Notes under the pieces: generated by a model
Told to the model about the DNA's origin: nothing
The model's database searches: none
What the model saw: only the letters and a program-made list of their open reading frames with translations
Program-made: the position numbers and the translations under genes
Part shown: positions 47,501-57,329 of the stretch, one piece after another
Layout: every line of letters starts with the position of its first letter
Position numbering within the stretch: the first letter of the stretch is position 1
Source: Pseudorasbora parva
Lineage: Eukaryota; Chordata; Actinopteri; Cypriniformes; Gobionidae
Assembly: GCF_024679245.1 (NCBI RefSeq)
Contig: NC_090174.1
Coordinates: 15,393,350-15,457,349, forward strand
Reading direction: 5' to 3'
DNA length: 64,000 nt

Positions 47501-48194
47501 TGAATGTTATGATACACCCCTCTGTGGTCATGCACAAACATTAATATAACACATTTTGTTACTACACTAACTCGCAAAAGCCAAAAGCAACAGTCTGCGG
47601 ATAGGATTGATTTGCTTTGCTTTTCAGCCTGTGAGAAAACGATGAGTGTACTGGAGGAGGTCTTTTTTAGTCTGCAGTTTCTTCTATACTTTATTAATAA
47701 GGTTCAGTTCCTTTCAAACCAGTAATGATGCATAGTAAAAATGCATTGGGCGTAAATATGTGCAGATGTAAACGTAAAGATGAAATAGAGAGAAAGAGGA
47801 ATTGCATCTAGCAACATGATATGGGTTGTCTGAATTTGCTTTAAGCACTGTGGCACATTTTAGTGGAGACTCTAATGGGTTCTCATTCATAATGCATTTA
47901 TAATGTTTCAACACCATTCCTAAAAGTAGATTTTTCAATTACAAATGCATTAAAGGTATGCAGTAGTTCACCACAAAATTAAAATGTAAACTGATTTTCA
48001 ATATGAATCCATAGTTTTTTGTACGTAACTGACAAAGAAAGAATTTCATCCTATGATATAAAATTGGTCACAAGTTTTGAATTAAAAATTAAATAAAAAT
48101 AATAATAATTCATGATTTTGAACATGATTGGAAATAAATGCAGTAAAAGTTATTTGTATAAAATTCAGGTTTTATGTCATGAATACACACATAC

Positions 48195-48200
<6 letters not shown>
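44549..48200. other. No gene seen (3.6 kb)
   Basis: AT-rich, with scattered short poly-A/T tracts and no recognised repeat except a faint MITE-like phrase near 47965-48050 (GTTCACCACAAAATTAAAAT, AAGAATTTCATCC). ORFs at 46587 and 47714 are short, lack domains and are not called. It is the longest stretch without an assigned element. Confidence 0.6.

Positions 48201-48282
<82 letters not shown>
48201..48282. repeat. (TG)n microsatellite
   Basis: About 80 bp of TG, preceded by ACACATACATATATATG. Confidence 0.97.
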
Positions 48283-48285
<3 letters not shown>

Positions 48286-48629
48286 GTGATACAGTAAACA
48301 GATTACCATGGTAGAGGCTGCCACATTACTGTAACTCAGCCTTATAAAGCTCAGCTAGATTCAGTCATATGACACAGTGAGAACATTTACTCTATTGACA
48401 GCAATCTCTGTTCTATAGTCCAGAACCTCATGGGTCATAACTTATCACACCTTTTGATAACACAGTGAATAGATAATATTACAAACATTATGGATTCATT
48501 TACATAAGTTAGGTAATATAAGCATATTTTCTTATGTGGCATCTGTAGCCTATATAACTGTAATTAATTCAGCGACGAGGGTGATTTGAAACATGAATCT
48601 TGCATTGTTTGCTGTTTGATGAACTGAGT

Positions 48630-48750
48630 GTTAAAAGTACTAAACTGAAAAAAAGATTATGCAGTTGTGTTTCTGTGATTAAACCGCATGTTCTTATTAC
48701 ATATTACAATAATATTGTGTTTGAAACAATGATAATATGGGCTGAAAATA
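48630..48750. repeat. Dispersed repeat, copy 1 (left flank of the Gypsy element)
   Basis: Shares TTAAAAGTA.TAAACTGAAA, AAGATTATGCAGTTGTG and TTGTGTTTGAAACAA with 54733-54845. The Gypsy element at 48755 inserted at the end of this copy; the right-hand continuation was not recognised at 52760. Confidence 0.7.
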
Positions 48751-48754
48751 TGCT

Positions 48755-49133
48755 TGTGATAAAGTTTGTTTTGTGAGGAAGGAAGAGGACACGGGGATCG
48801 GCTTGACTGCTGACGCTTTTATTTATAAATCAAAACTCAGTCTCTGTACACTCTCAGCGAGTGTGTATTTCTCTCAGTCACTTCCAGGTTTCCGGTTAAA
48901 CATCCGCTTCCGGGTCAACGTGCTCAGTTTCTCAGTGTCCGTGTGTGTCGCGTCAGCAGTCCCTCTCTCTCTCCCTGGTCTCCGCTTCCACCGATGTTTT
49001 ATACCCTCTCCGCGCTCATTACTGGAACAAGAGACAGGTGTTATTAATCTGCGTCCAACCCACTCACTTACCGCTCGTCCCGCGGCTCTCTCTCCCGCTG
49101 CAGACCTCACTGAATCACGCCCCCCTTGCCACA
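48755..49133 (-). repeat. 3' LTR of the Gypsy element
   Basis: 379 bp, TGTG...CACA. On the minus strand it has TATAAAA (complement at 48996-49003) and AATAAA (complement at 48818-48823). It adjoins a G-rich purine tract at 49134-49147. Confidence 0.95.
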
Positions 49134-49150
49134 TACCCCCACCGCCCGAC
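49134..49150 (-). promoter_or_regulatory. Polypurine tract
   Basis: The minus-strand reads GGCGGTGGGGGGTA immediately before the 3' LTR start TGTGGC, the expected plus-strand priming site of reverse transcription. Confidence 0.75.
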
Positions 49151-51214
49151 TCAATATGCAGCATATGCGGCATGGGGACGCAAAATCCTGTCCATGAGGC
49201 GCTGAAAGGTAGCGGCCGCCCCGAACAACCCGAAAGGAAGTGTGACAAATTGGTGCAATCCAAACGGCGTGGTGAAAGCTGTCTTTTCTTTGGACAATGG
49301 AGACAAGGGGATCTGCCAATAGCCCTTTGTTAAGTCCAATGTCGAATAAAATCGAGCCGTGCCCAGCCGATCAAGCAACTCGTCAACCCGCGGCATTGGA
49401 TAAGCGTCGAATTTCAACACTGCATTCACCTTGCAGTAGTCCACACAGAACCTGACCGAGCCGTCGGTCTTAGGGACCAAAACTTTCGGGCTCGCCCAGT
49501 CACTGTTGGACTCCTCTATTACTCCCATATCGAGCATTGCCCCTAATTCCTCCTGAACCACCTTTTTCTTGTGTTCAGGCAAGCGATACGGCCGGCTGCG
49601 AACTACCACGCCCGGCTCGGTCTCGATATGGTGCTGAATCAAATTGGTACGTCCCGGTAGGGGCGAAAACACGTCGGCGAACTCCACCTGTAGCTTCGAT
49701 AAATCAGTGAGTTGGGATGGTGAGAGGTGATCTCCCCCAGGGGCCAGCGCGACCGATTGTGCTTTGATGCTCGCCTCTGGCCCGAGATCATCCTCTCCCC
49801 CGATCACCGCTGCCAACAACACTGATTCCACCTCATTCAATTTCTTAAGGAGATTGAGGTGGTATATTTGACGTGCCCCGTTCCTATCGGATCGTATCAC
49901 TTCATAATCGAGGTCTCCAACCTGTCGTGCGACCTTAAACGGCCCCTGCCACTTTGACATTAATTTAGAGCTCGACGTAGGGAGTAATACGAGCACTTTC
50001 TCTCCCGGTGTGAATTTGCGTAGCTTCGTACCCCTGTTATATGACCGGCTCTGGCGGTCCTGGGCTTGCAACAAATTCTCCCTAGATAGCCGCCCCAAGG
50101 TGTGGAGTTTTGTTCGCAAGTCTAGCACGTACTGAATTTCGTTCTTGGCCAAAGAAGGTCCCTCCTCCCAAGTTTCTCGTAGGACGTCCAGCACCCCCCG
50201 GGGCTGCCGTCCGTAGAGAAGCTCGAAGGGGGAAAACCCCGTGGAGGCTTGCGGAACCTCCCGCACGGCAAATAAGAGGGGTTCTAACCACCGATCCCAA
50301 TTTTTGGCGTCTTCCTGTACGAACTTACGGATCATGGATTTAAGAGTGCGATTAAACCGTTCGACCAAGCCGTCCGTTTGTGGGTGATAGACGCTTGTTC
50401 GAATGGATTTAATGCCCAATAATCCGTAGAGTTCGCTTAACGTGCGTGACATAAACGCCGTGCCTTGATCAGTGAGGATTTCTTTCGGAATCCCCACTCG
50501 GGAGATCAGTCGAAACAGTGCGTCCGCAACACTCTTCGCGGAGATGTTGCGGAGAGCCACTGCCTCCGGATATCGTGTTGCGTAGTCCATGATGATTAAC
50601 GCAAAACGATGTCCGCGTGCGGATCGCTCTAATGGCCCGATGAGGTCCATCGCAATTCTCTCGAAGGGGACCTGCATTAATGGAAGGGGGCGCAACGGCG
50701 CTTTTGGGGCGGCCAGTGGATTCACCAACTGACATTCCGGACAAGACGCGCACCACCTGCGCACATTGTCATGAATGCCTGGCCAAAAAAATCGGGTCAT
50801 GAGGCGATTCAGCGTGGCCGCCTGTCCCAGGTGGCCCGCCATTGGATTAGAGTGAGCCGCCTGGAAAAGCATTTCCCGGCGGCTCTTTGGTACTAACAAC
50901 TGGGTTGTATCTACCTTTGTCTGAGTGTCTTGGGTCACTCGATACAACCGATCCTTTATTATGGCAAAATACGGATACGAGACAGGCAAGGCAGATTGGA
51001 GAGGCTGGCCGTCAATCGATCGGACCTGCTGGAAGGCATTTTTGAGGGTCTCATCTTGTGACTGCTCCAGAGGAAAGTCATCGCGGTCCGAGAGAATCAG
51101 TCTCTCGATCCCGCTCGGTTCCTCTGAAGCTGTCCCCAAGGGTCCCGTCTCAGTCTCTCCAAGCTGCACTTGCGCCGCCCCCCTCCTGCCGGAAAAGCCG
51201 GAAAGGCGGGCCAA
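49151..51214 (-). pseudogene. Gypsy pol: integrase followed by truncated reverse transcriptase
   Basis: An open frame of 687 codons. The zinc-binding region has His121, His128, Cys158 and Cys161. The integrase core has Asp190 (MDLIGP), Asp249 (LTDQGT) and Glu285 (VERFN), a D,D-35-E spacing. A GPF-type module follows near 421-440 (KWQGPF). Reverse transcriptase begins near residue 520, with CVDYCKVNAV (590-599), the motif A Asp627 (STLDLTKGYWQI) and LPFGLFGAAATFQRLMD (659-675). It ends HAAYAAY-stop, exactly where the catalytic Y-x-D-D would be, so the palm end, thumb and RNase H are gone. Integrase looks complete; the polymerase cannot work. The annotated Met is only the first in frame: protease should precede it, in a shifted frame. 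Confidence 0.92.
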
Positions 51215-51690
51215 TTCGTCCCCAGAATTAGCGGATGCCGGAGGTGTGGACTAACCGCGACCTCTACATTATGCTTTTTCCCCCGAAACTGTATCGTGAC
51301 TGGGACAACCGGATATTCCACCACATCCCCGTGCACACACAGCACCTTAACCATGCGGCTTGTATCCAATGCCCCAGGCTGCATCAGGCTTTGAAGGTTG
51401 GAGAATGAGCGCGGGGAGGGTGTGAAACCAGAGCCATTGTCACCACCCGCCCCCAGCGGCCCCGCCCCCCTGGGCGGAGCCCGCGAACTCCCAGACAGTC
51501 CTAGGCCTATCCCACCCCGGCCTGTGGGGGGAACGCGAGGAGGGCCTGGAGGGCGGGACCTGGGGAGAGGGACAGGGCGTGAGGGAGAGACAGAGGGGGG
51601 AGAGAGAGAGTGAGAGGTTAATGGGGGCTCGCCGACCCCCGGGCACGCCACCAGGTGGTCCTCCGCCAGGTTGATGGCCGTCTCCAGCAT
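51097..51690 (-). pseudogene. Gypsy gag C-terminus and protease remnant
   Basis: A Pro/Arg-rich linker (LPRSRPPGPPRVPPTGRGG) is followed by VPVTIQFRGKKHNVEVAVSP and HPLILGTNWPAF, the C-terminal half of a retropepsin-like protease. The usual CCHC knuckle of gag and the catalytic D-S/T-G of the protease are not visible, so a segment between them appears deleted. The frame ends at 51097 while pol continues in another frame from 51214. Confidence 0.65.
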
Positions 51691-52332
51691 GGCACTGGAC
51701 CCACTCGGCGGTCTTCCTTGGGAGCCGAGTGATAAACTGCTCCAGCACCACCAGATCGACGATATGGTCCACGTCGCTTCCGCCGGCCAAGAGCCATCTG
51801 CGGCACAAGTCCCGGAGCTGTTGGGCCATTGCGAAGGGTCGGCCGGCCTCGCCCCATTCCATGGAGCGGAACCTCTGGCGGTGCTGCTCCGGGGTCCGGC
51901 CGACCCGCTGAAGGATGGCCCTCTTCAGGTCGTCGTACTTCAGGAGGTTCGCCACCTGCAGCTGTTGTGCGGCAGCCTGGGCTTCTCCTGATAGTAATGG
52001 AATAAGGCGCACCGGCCACTGTGCCCGGGGCCACCCGCAGGCCTCCGCGGCCTTTTGGAATAAGTCTATGAAGGCCTCCGGGTCGTCTTCTGGCCCCATT
52101 TTGTGTAGGGGCACGTGCACCGGTGCGCTGGCCAGCCCGGCGGCCTCGGCGCGAACCTCCCGATCCATCCAGCTCCGGAACCCCTCGCGGTCCTCTTGCT
52201 GGCCTCGGACAATCGCCTCAAAGCGGCGCTCTTGATCTGCCCCAGGTCCAGCATCGCCTGGTGTTGGTCTTGGTGGAGGGCCGCGAGGGAGGTGATGATG
52301 TCCGCAAACGGCGTGGCGGAGGGCGTCTGCAT
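51600..52332 (-). pseudogene. Gypsy gag, frameshifted
   Basis: Starts at an ATG complementary to 52330-52332 (MQTPSATPFADIITSLAALH). Near 52240 the frame shifts into one with RSWMDREVRAEAAG, PEAFIDLFQKAAEACGWPRA and PFAMAQQLRDLCRRWL, the SCAN-like helical region of Gmr1/vertebrate gag. Another shift near 51690 leads to the linker frame. Gag forms the particle that packages element RNA. The breaks prevent one full protein without correction. Confidence 0.78.
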
Positions 52333-52356
52333 GGCGGCGGCGCGGTCCTACTTCCT

Positions 52357-52375
52357 TCCCGGGTTTCGGCACCAG
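52357..52375 (-). promoter_or_regulatory. tRNA-Phe primer-binding site
   Basis: Plus-strand CCCGGGTTTCGGCACCA (52359-52374), next to the 5' LTR, equals the 3' end of vertebrate tRNA-Phe including CCA. On the element's sense strand this is the complementary primer site TGGTGCCGAAACCCGGG. Confidence 0.88.
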
Positions 52376-52754
52376 TGTGATAAAGTTCGTTTTGTGAGGA
52401 AGGAAGAGGACACGGGGATCGGCTTGACTGCTGACGCTTTTATTTATAAATCAAAACTCAGTCTCTGTACACTCTCAGCGAGTGTGTATTTCTCTCAGTC
52501 ACTTCCAGGTTTCCGGTTAAACATCCGCTTCCGGGTCAACGTGCTCAGTTTCTCAGTGTCCGTGTGTGTCGCGTCAGCAGTCCCTCTCTCTCTCCCTGGT
52601 ATCCGGTTCCACCGATGTTTTATACCCTCTCCGAGCTCATTACTGGAACAAGAGACAGGTGTTATTAATCTGCGTCCAACCCACTCACTTACCGCTCGTC
52701 CCGCGGCTCTCTCTCCCGCTGCAGACCTCGCTGAATCACGCCCCCCTTGCCACA
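52376..52754 (-). repeat. 5' LTR of the Gypsy element
   Basis: 379 bp, TGTG...CACA, same features as the 3' LTR: TATAAAA complement at 52617-52624 and AATAAA complement at 52439-52444. It differs from the other LTR at five positions by eye. Confidence 0.95.
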
Positions 52755-52759
52755 ATGCT

Positions 52760-53124
52760 TTTTATTGTTGTGAATCATCAGCCTCACAAGCTCTTTTACT
52801 TGCAATCAGTGTTTGATAATGTACAGTCTAATGTATGATATTTTAAAATTCCAAAGTTCTAACAATGGATCTTTTTGATATTATATATGATTTATAATAA
52901 AAATGTTTCTAGTTATGAGTACTTCTATTCAATAGTCAATTATCTATCAAGCTTCATATTGATAAATTAATTTATAAACTTCTGAGGTTGAAGAAAATGA
53001 GTTGACGTGAATGCTACTTTGAGTACAAATGCTGCTAATTGTTTTAATTAACACAAATAAAACAGAAGATAATCCAAATTGTGAAAAAGAACACAACAGC
53101 TTTACACAAAGTAAAGGCAATACC
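52760..53124. other. No gene seen
   Basis: AT-rich spacer between the Gypsy element and the second helicase-capture element. Confidence 0.5.
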
Positions 53125-53133
53125 AAATAATGC

Positions 53134-53610
53134 TAGCCTAGAAATCTAGACACATCCCAGTGGCAGCAAATCTAATCTGCTTCTGAGCTGTAAAATCCAA
53201 ACTCTGGTCAGGCCAATCACGTCGTGTATAGAGTTGGTGGGCGGGGCTTAACATGATGACAGAGTTGCGTGCTACTTGTAAACAAAAAAGCTGGAGAATG
53301 GTGGTCTTTCGAATCGGCTTTTACCACGACTCTGGGAGGCTTGGAGTTAAGCGTTTCTCTGAGAAAAGAACAAAGAACGGCACTGAAGTCATTCTTTAAA
53401 GGGGAAGATGTGTTTGGAGTTTTGCCGACCGGATACGGCGAAAGTTTAATCTGTCAGCTAGCTCTGCTTCACCTTCGTTGCTCTGGTTGGTTGTAGCGCT
53501 ATCCTATCGCGTGCACAGGGAGTTTGAAAGACAACCGTTTATCCCGCCCCTCGGATTGAGCCCTTCAATGGTGAGTTTCCAGACCAAACATCTTGATGTG
53601 GGTCAGGCTA
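53134..53610 (+). mobile_element. MULE-like transposon with captured helicase exon, copy B
   Basis: 477 bp, TAGCCTAG...CAGGCTA, flanked by a perfect 9-bp duplication AAATAATGC (53125-53133 and 53611-53619). Its ends and interior match copy A (3519-4037) closely, with an internal deletion near 53180. The two independent 9-bp duplications establish the element boundaries firmly. Confidence 0.82.
53269..53496 (+). pseudogene. RecQ-like helicase exon fragment, copy B
   Basis: A 75-codon open frame. Residues 30-62 read SLRKEQRTALKSFFKGEDVF and GVLPTGYGESLICQLA. This matches the start of RecQ/DEAD-like helicase domains, in which a Q-motif region is followed by Walker A LPTGYGKS. Here the P-loop Lys is replaced by Glu (residue 59 or so), which should abolish ATP binding. 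After QLA the sequence diverges from helicase into element-specific DNA (LHLRCSGWL). No other helicase motif is present. It is transposon-carried gene cargo, not a host gene; a regulatory role in antisense or as a decoy is possible but unsupported. Confidence 0.7.
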
Positions 53611-53619
53611 AAATAATGC

Positions 53620-54417
53620 ATGAATGAAACAAAACTTAAACACACAAGAAAATGAGTAGTAACTCATCAAGACACAGGTGTGCAAGATAATTATGGAAAC
53701 ACACTAATGAAAATTGAAAGGAAGCACATGAAAACATATGAAAAACAAAGAATGCACAATAACAGTCTGATAATGCAACCCTAACACAGACTAATGATTA
53801 CAACAATAGTCGTCTTCTGTTATATAGTTTGAAACTTTGTTCATTGATATGCTTTCCTTCTGCTGGAGCCTTTTCAGCATGGTGAATGGTCCAATGCTAT
53901 CTCATGACCAATTCGTACGTATTTGTTCGATGTGGCTAATAATGACCTACCCATAAACCCACACCTAAAACCTACCCATCACTGCAGCTTCCTCATAAAA
54001 TATGTACAAACTGTTGTGTGATTGGATTGGAATAGTCATATGACAGATGTTTTCAATGTGAGAATAACACAGCATCAGATTTATAACATATGAGGTCCGT
54101 TCGGCATACGTGGATTATTCAATAAGATGGATTTCATCGTTGACGATTTGACATGACCCGGGATTGTTAGGTTCTTCAAAGCTCATCCTGGAGTTGCTAT
54201 CATAGGAAACAGTTCCACAAGATCAAACCTGCTCGGGAGCAGGCTTATTTCATGTAAACAGGAATAGATTGCAGGGATATAATAGAGCTTTTTAAGGGGA
54301 GGTGATACTTAAAGTCTGTCTCAGCGACTGCTACTTACAAGAATACCCTAATGAACCAGGGACAATAATAATTTAAAATAAATGTGCAAATAATATCATA
54401 ATGCACAAAAAAATGCA
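53620..54417. other. No gene seen
   Basis: AT-rich. Around 53905-54010 a phrase ATGACCAATTCGTACGTATT...CCTACCCATAAACCCACACC resembles a recurrent fish MITE, but ends were not found. Confidence 0.45.
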
Positions 54418-54587
54418 GGTCTCCAATTGAAAATTTTCTAGTGACTGATCACATCTAAATTTTATTTTTGTGAATTGATGCAATTCAATTTGGCCAACTA
54501 AAAAATGTAGATTTTTATTTATTTATTCAATTTTTTTTTTACAATTAGACAATTTTCAGTTGGAGACCTGATATTTTTTTTCCAATG

Positions 54588-54590
<3 letters not shown>
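54418..54590. mobile_element. CACTGTAAAAA MITE, copy 3 (diverged)
   Basis: Shares CTAGTGACTGATCACATCTA, TTGGCCAACTAAAAAATGTA and CAGTTGGAGACCTGAT with the copies at 2099 and 7919. Terminal CACTGTAAAAA is degraded. Confidence 0.55.

Positions 54591-54598
<8 letters not shown>

Positions 54599-54655
<57 letters not shown>
54599..54655. repeat. (AC)n microsatellite
   Basis: About 57 bp of AC following TATATATAT. Confidence 0.97.
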
Positions 54656-54658
<3 letters not shown>

Positions 54659-54732
54659 GAGCCTGTTTATGTGGTTTATGAGGACACAAATTTGTATAAC
54701 TACATGGGTATTACACTGGTATTACACTATAA

Positions 54733-55240
54733 ATGTGATTGTTAAAAGTAATAAACTGAAAAAAAAAGATTATGCAGTTGTGGTTCGGTGATTAAACCAA
54801 ATGGTCTCATTACAAATTACAATAATCTTGTGTTTGAAACAACGATAACTGTAAAGCAGTTTTACAAGTGTGATCAGTTTGGAATTTTGTACTAAGAGTT
54901 TTGAAAGTGTACACCTTACTTGTGAAAATAGTACCAAAGTGAATAAAAAAAACTGTAATAGACAAATGTATTAAACTGAACAAGAAGATATGCAAATCAA
55001 AAGTTAGATAGTAAGGGTTATGAAACATTTATGTAGATGAAACTTACTTATTTTGTAAAGTGAAAAGGATACTTTGTGGTTTGGTGTATTGTACAAACAC
55101 AATTGAAATGAAATGTTTGAAAAAAGTTAACTTTTGATGATCTGTTGTGATATTAGTACTATGAGTTTTGAAAATGAACACCTTGCTTGTGAAAGTAGTA
55201 CCAAAGCGAATAACAATAAAAAATAAAAACTGTTCAATCA
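54733..55240. repeat. Dispersed repeat, copy 2, with internal duplication
   Basis: The first 110 bp match 48630-48740. Then a block TTTTGAAA.TG.ACACCTT.CTTGTGAAA.TAGTACCAAAG occurs twice, near 54895 and 55160, about 265 bp apart. Non-coding. Confidence 0.6.
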
Positions 55241-55950
55241 GGTTGACAATGCTCAGGGTTTTGCAACATCAAACTGCAAGTACCTTGGATGACGATGGAA
55301 AAACATATGATTATATGACCATATCATAACTGATAATACCACCACAGCACTTTTTTGGGTAAAGGACATAAATCATAAAAGTATAAAAAGTGAGTTGGTA
55401 GTATGACTGCTAATTAACAGAAAGAATTCAAATCATTATGCTACACCCCCGAAGCTTGGAGCGGTGGATGGGATCATATAGCGGTGTAATTACATGAAAT
55501 TGCATGTTGCCTGTAGGTCCGTCTGCTCAGCTTGAAAGTACATGCACTGTGAGGAATGATGTTGTTGCTCATTTTCTGTGAACTACAGTAAACTCCTTGC
55601 TATCTAACATTGTGTAATTCATCTGCTATAGGTGAGAATGCAAAACAGCAGCATTTTAGGACAAAATGTTCCACAAGTCATAAACAGGCTATCTGTGGAG
55701 CAATATTTTTGGATCTGACCCAAGGTCTGGATTTGCAATGTTGAATTGAGAGCCTGCAGCTGACAGGCTGGAATGTTGCCAACTTCAGCACGCTTCAAGT
55801 AGCCATACACTTTTTGTCTGCTCCCGCATGCAGAATACACAATGTTTGGAAAATTTTACGGTCATACAATATGAGTGAATTGTCTTCTCTAGCAGTGCAC
55901 TATATTTTAAAAATCCAACCTAAAGATACCCTTGTGGGGAAAAGTGTGCT
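55241..55950. other. No gene seen
   Basis: AT-rich. ORF 55619-55840 (minus) has no recognised domain. Confidence 0.45.
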
Positions 55951-56420
55951 TAAAGGGTTCCTATAATGGTACATGCACTTTTTCAAGCTGATTGTATGGA
56001 AATGTGTGTTGGCAGTGCCTGTACACAAACATCCTATAATGATAAAAATTCATCAAGCGTTTTTTTTTTTCTCCTTATATGTTTTCTCCTGTTTAAAATC
56101 AAGCTGTTCGACTGTGTGACGTCACACGGTTGGACATCCCTCCCACGACTGTTGATTGGCAAGCAGCGTTTCACCTCAGACCCGCTCTGAGCGAGTTCTG
56201 CCATTGTTGATACGCTGGAGCAGAATGCCGTCTAAGCGATTGTGGTGTTGTGTTCTTGGGTGTAATAATGAACACTGCAGTCATTTTGATGTTCCTAAAT
56301 CCGCTAAAGACGCAGTGGCTGAGTTTTGTTTTGTCAATGCTTTTATGTTTGCGCGAACCGCAAAGCATTTCTCACCAGACTGCTTTATAACTGAAGGTTA
56401 GTATAAAGCAGGTTTTGCTA
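55951..56420 (+). mobile_element. Left part of a THAP-exon transposon
   Basis: Starts at TTAA|AGGGTTCCTATAATGG, a TTAA-type junction like that of the Kolobok-like element at 5841, and carries a THAP exon at 56226. The right end was not found, so it is truncated or extends further. Confidence 0.45.
56226..56399 (+). pseudogene. Third THAP-type exon
   Basis: The ATG at 56226 opens MPSKRLWCCVLGCNNEHCSH, then FDVPKSAKDAVAEF and AKHFSPDCF, ending at a donor-like GAAG|GTTAGT. The C-x(n)-C, HF.VPKS and HF.PDCF pattern is that of a THAP zinc finger. The Cys expected two residues before the KHF is Ala/Thr here, so a zinc ligand may be lost. The frame is open, but later transposase exons were not seen. 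It is unlike the THAP exons at 6184 and 7477, so a different element family is involved. Confidence 0.55.
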
Positions 56421-57040
56421 AGAAGCTGCTCCTGATAAAGATCTGTACCAGCTATTCGTGTTGCTGCTGCCCCTCCAGAAGTGAGTGTAGTTTGAAAAAC
56501 TTCACGATGAATGCAGCTAAAGTGGGTAAGTTAAATTACAGCATTCTTTCTATGTATGACGTTCTCAATATAATTCATAATCCCAAATTTATAATGAACA
56601 GCGCGTTATGGTTATTGTGTTATTACAAACGTTGTAGGCTGGTTTTAAAGTTATCGAGGAAGTGGTAACAAGCTTAATTATGTAGATGGTTTATAACAGT
56701 GTCTGTTACTGTAAAAAACAAAATATGTTGTAACAGTTATTAAAATGCATTGATAAAGTAACGCATCACTGACAAACTGACAGTAACAGAAAAAAAAGTT
56801 TTAATGGCATTTAGGGGTGACCGAATAGTCGAAGAATTCGATGCATCAATATGCGGAGACGGATTCAACCACCGATCTCACAGTCGAATCTTTGTGTTAT
56901 GAAACGAGGATCATACCATTTTGGCAATATGGGTGTGCACAATATTTTATTTTAAAGACGTTTTATTTTATGTTATTCATATACAATACAATATTTTTTA
57001 CAATATTGTATTTTAAAATTTGAACACATTGTTTTCGTAA
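56421..57040. other. No gene seen
   Basis: AT-rich. A second possible short exon-like frame near 56455-56530 was not supportable. Confidence 0.4.
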
Positions 57041-57164
57041 GGGATAATGTACACCCAGCCGGTTGTTATAGCAGAATAAACCCTGACAGAGTGATCAGTC
57101 TTGCATCACACTGAAGGGTTTTATTCTGCTATAACAACCGGCTGGGTGTACATTATCCCGCTTA
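57041..57164. mobile_element. Near-perfect hairpin MITE
   Basis: Arms of about 45 bp: GGGATAATGTACACCCAGCC (57042) with GGTTGTTATAGCAGAATAAA, and the complement at 57116-57162. A 25-bp loop lies between. The related phrase GAGCGGTTGTTATCTGGGAA occurs at 57707. Confidence 0.75.
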
Positions 57165-57329
57165 TTACACACTACTAGTCTCAAATAAATTAGACACAAA
57201 ATATTGTCTTGAGATTAAATATTTTATTAGCTCTTAAGCAAAGTTTCCACGAAGAAAAAACTGTTCCAAACTGCTTTAAGCCTTTATCTATTGCTGAAGA
57301 TTTGCCTATTTGCCTAAACAAAGCCTATG

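Larger units (their letters stand above)
48755..52754 (-). mobile_element. Ty3/Gypsy LTR retrotransposon, Gmr1-like, internally deleted
   Basis: 4,000 bp flanked by a perfect 5-bp duplication ATGCT (48750-48754, 52755-52759). The two 379-bp LTRs differ at five positions by eye (about 98.7% identical), so insertion is recent. Minus-strand order is 5' LTR, tRNA-Phe primer site, gag, protease remnant, integrase, reverse transcriptase (truncated), purine tract, 3' LTR. Integrase before reverse transcriptase is the arrangement described for Gmr1-type elements of fish and other deuterostomes. Frameshifts in gag and loss of the RT core and RNase H make it non-autonomous. Confidence 0.93.

Noticed and set aside
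48773..49333. 186-codon plus-strand ORF and its relative at 52115-52816
   Set aside because: Antisense to the LTRs and gag/pol of the Gypsy element; similar to each other because the LTRs are.
48755..52754. Endogenous retrovirus with env
   Set aside because: No env frame, Gypsy-type integrase-RT and primer site; it is a retrotransposon.
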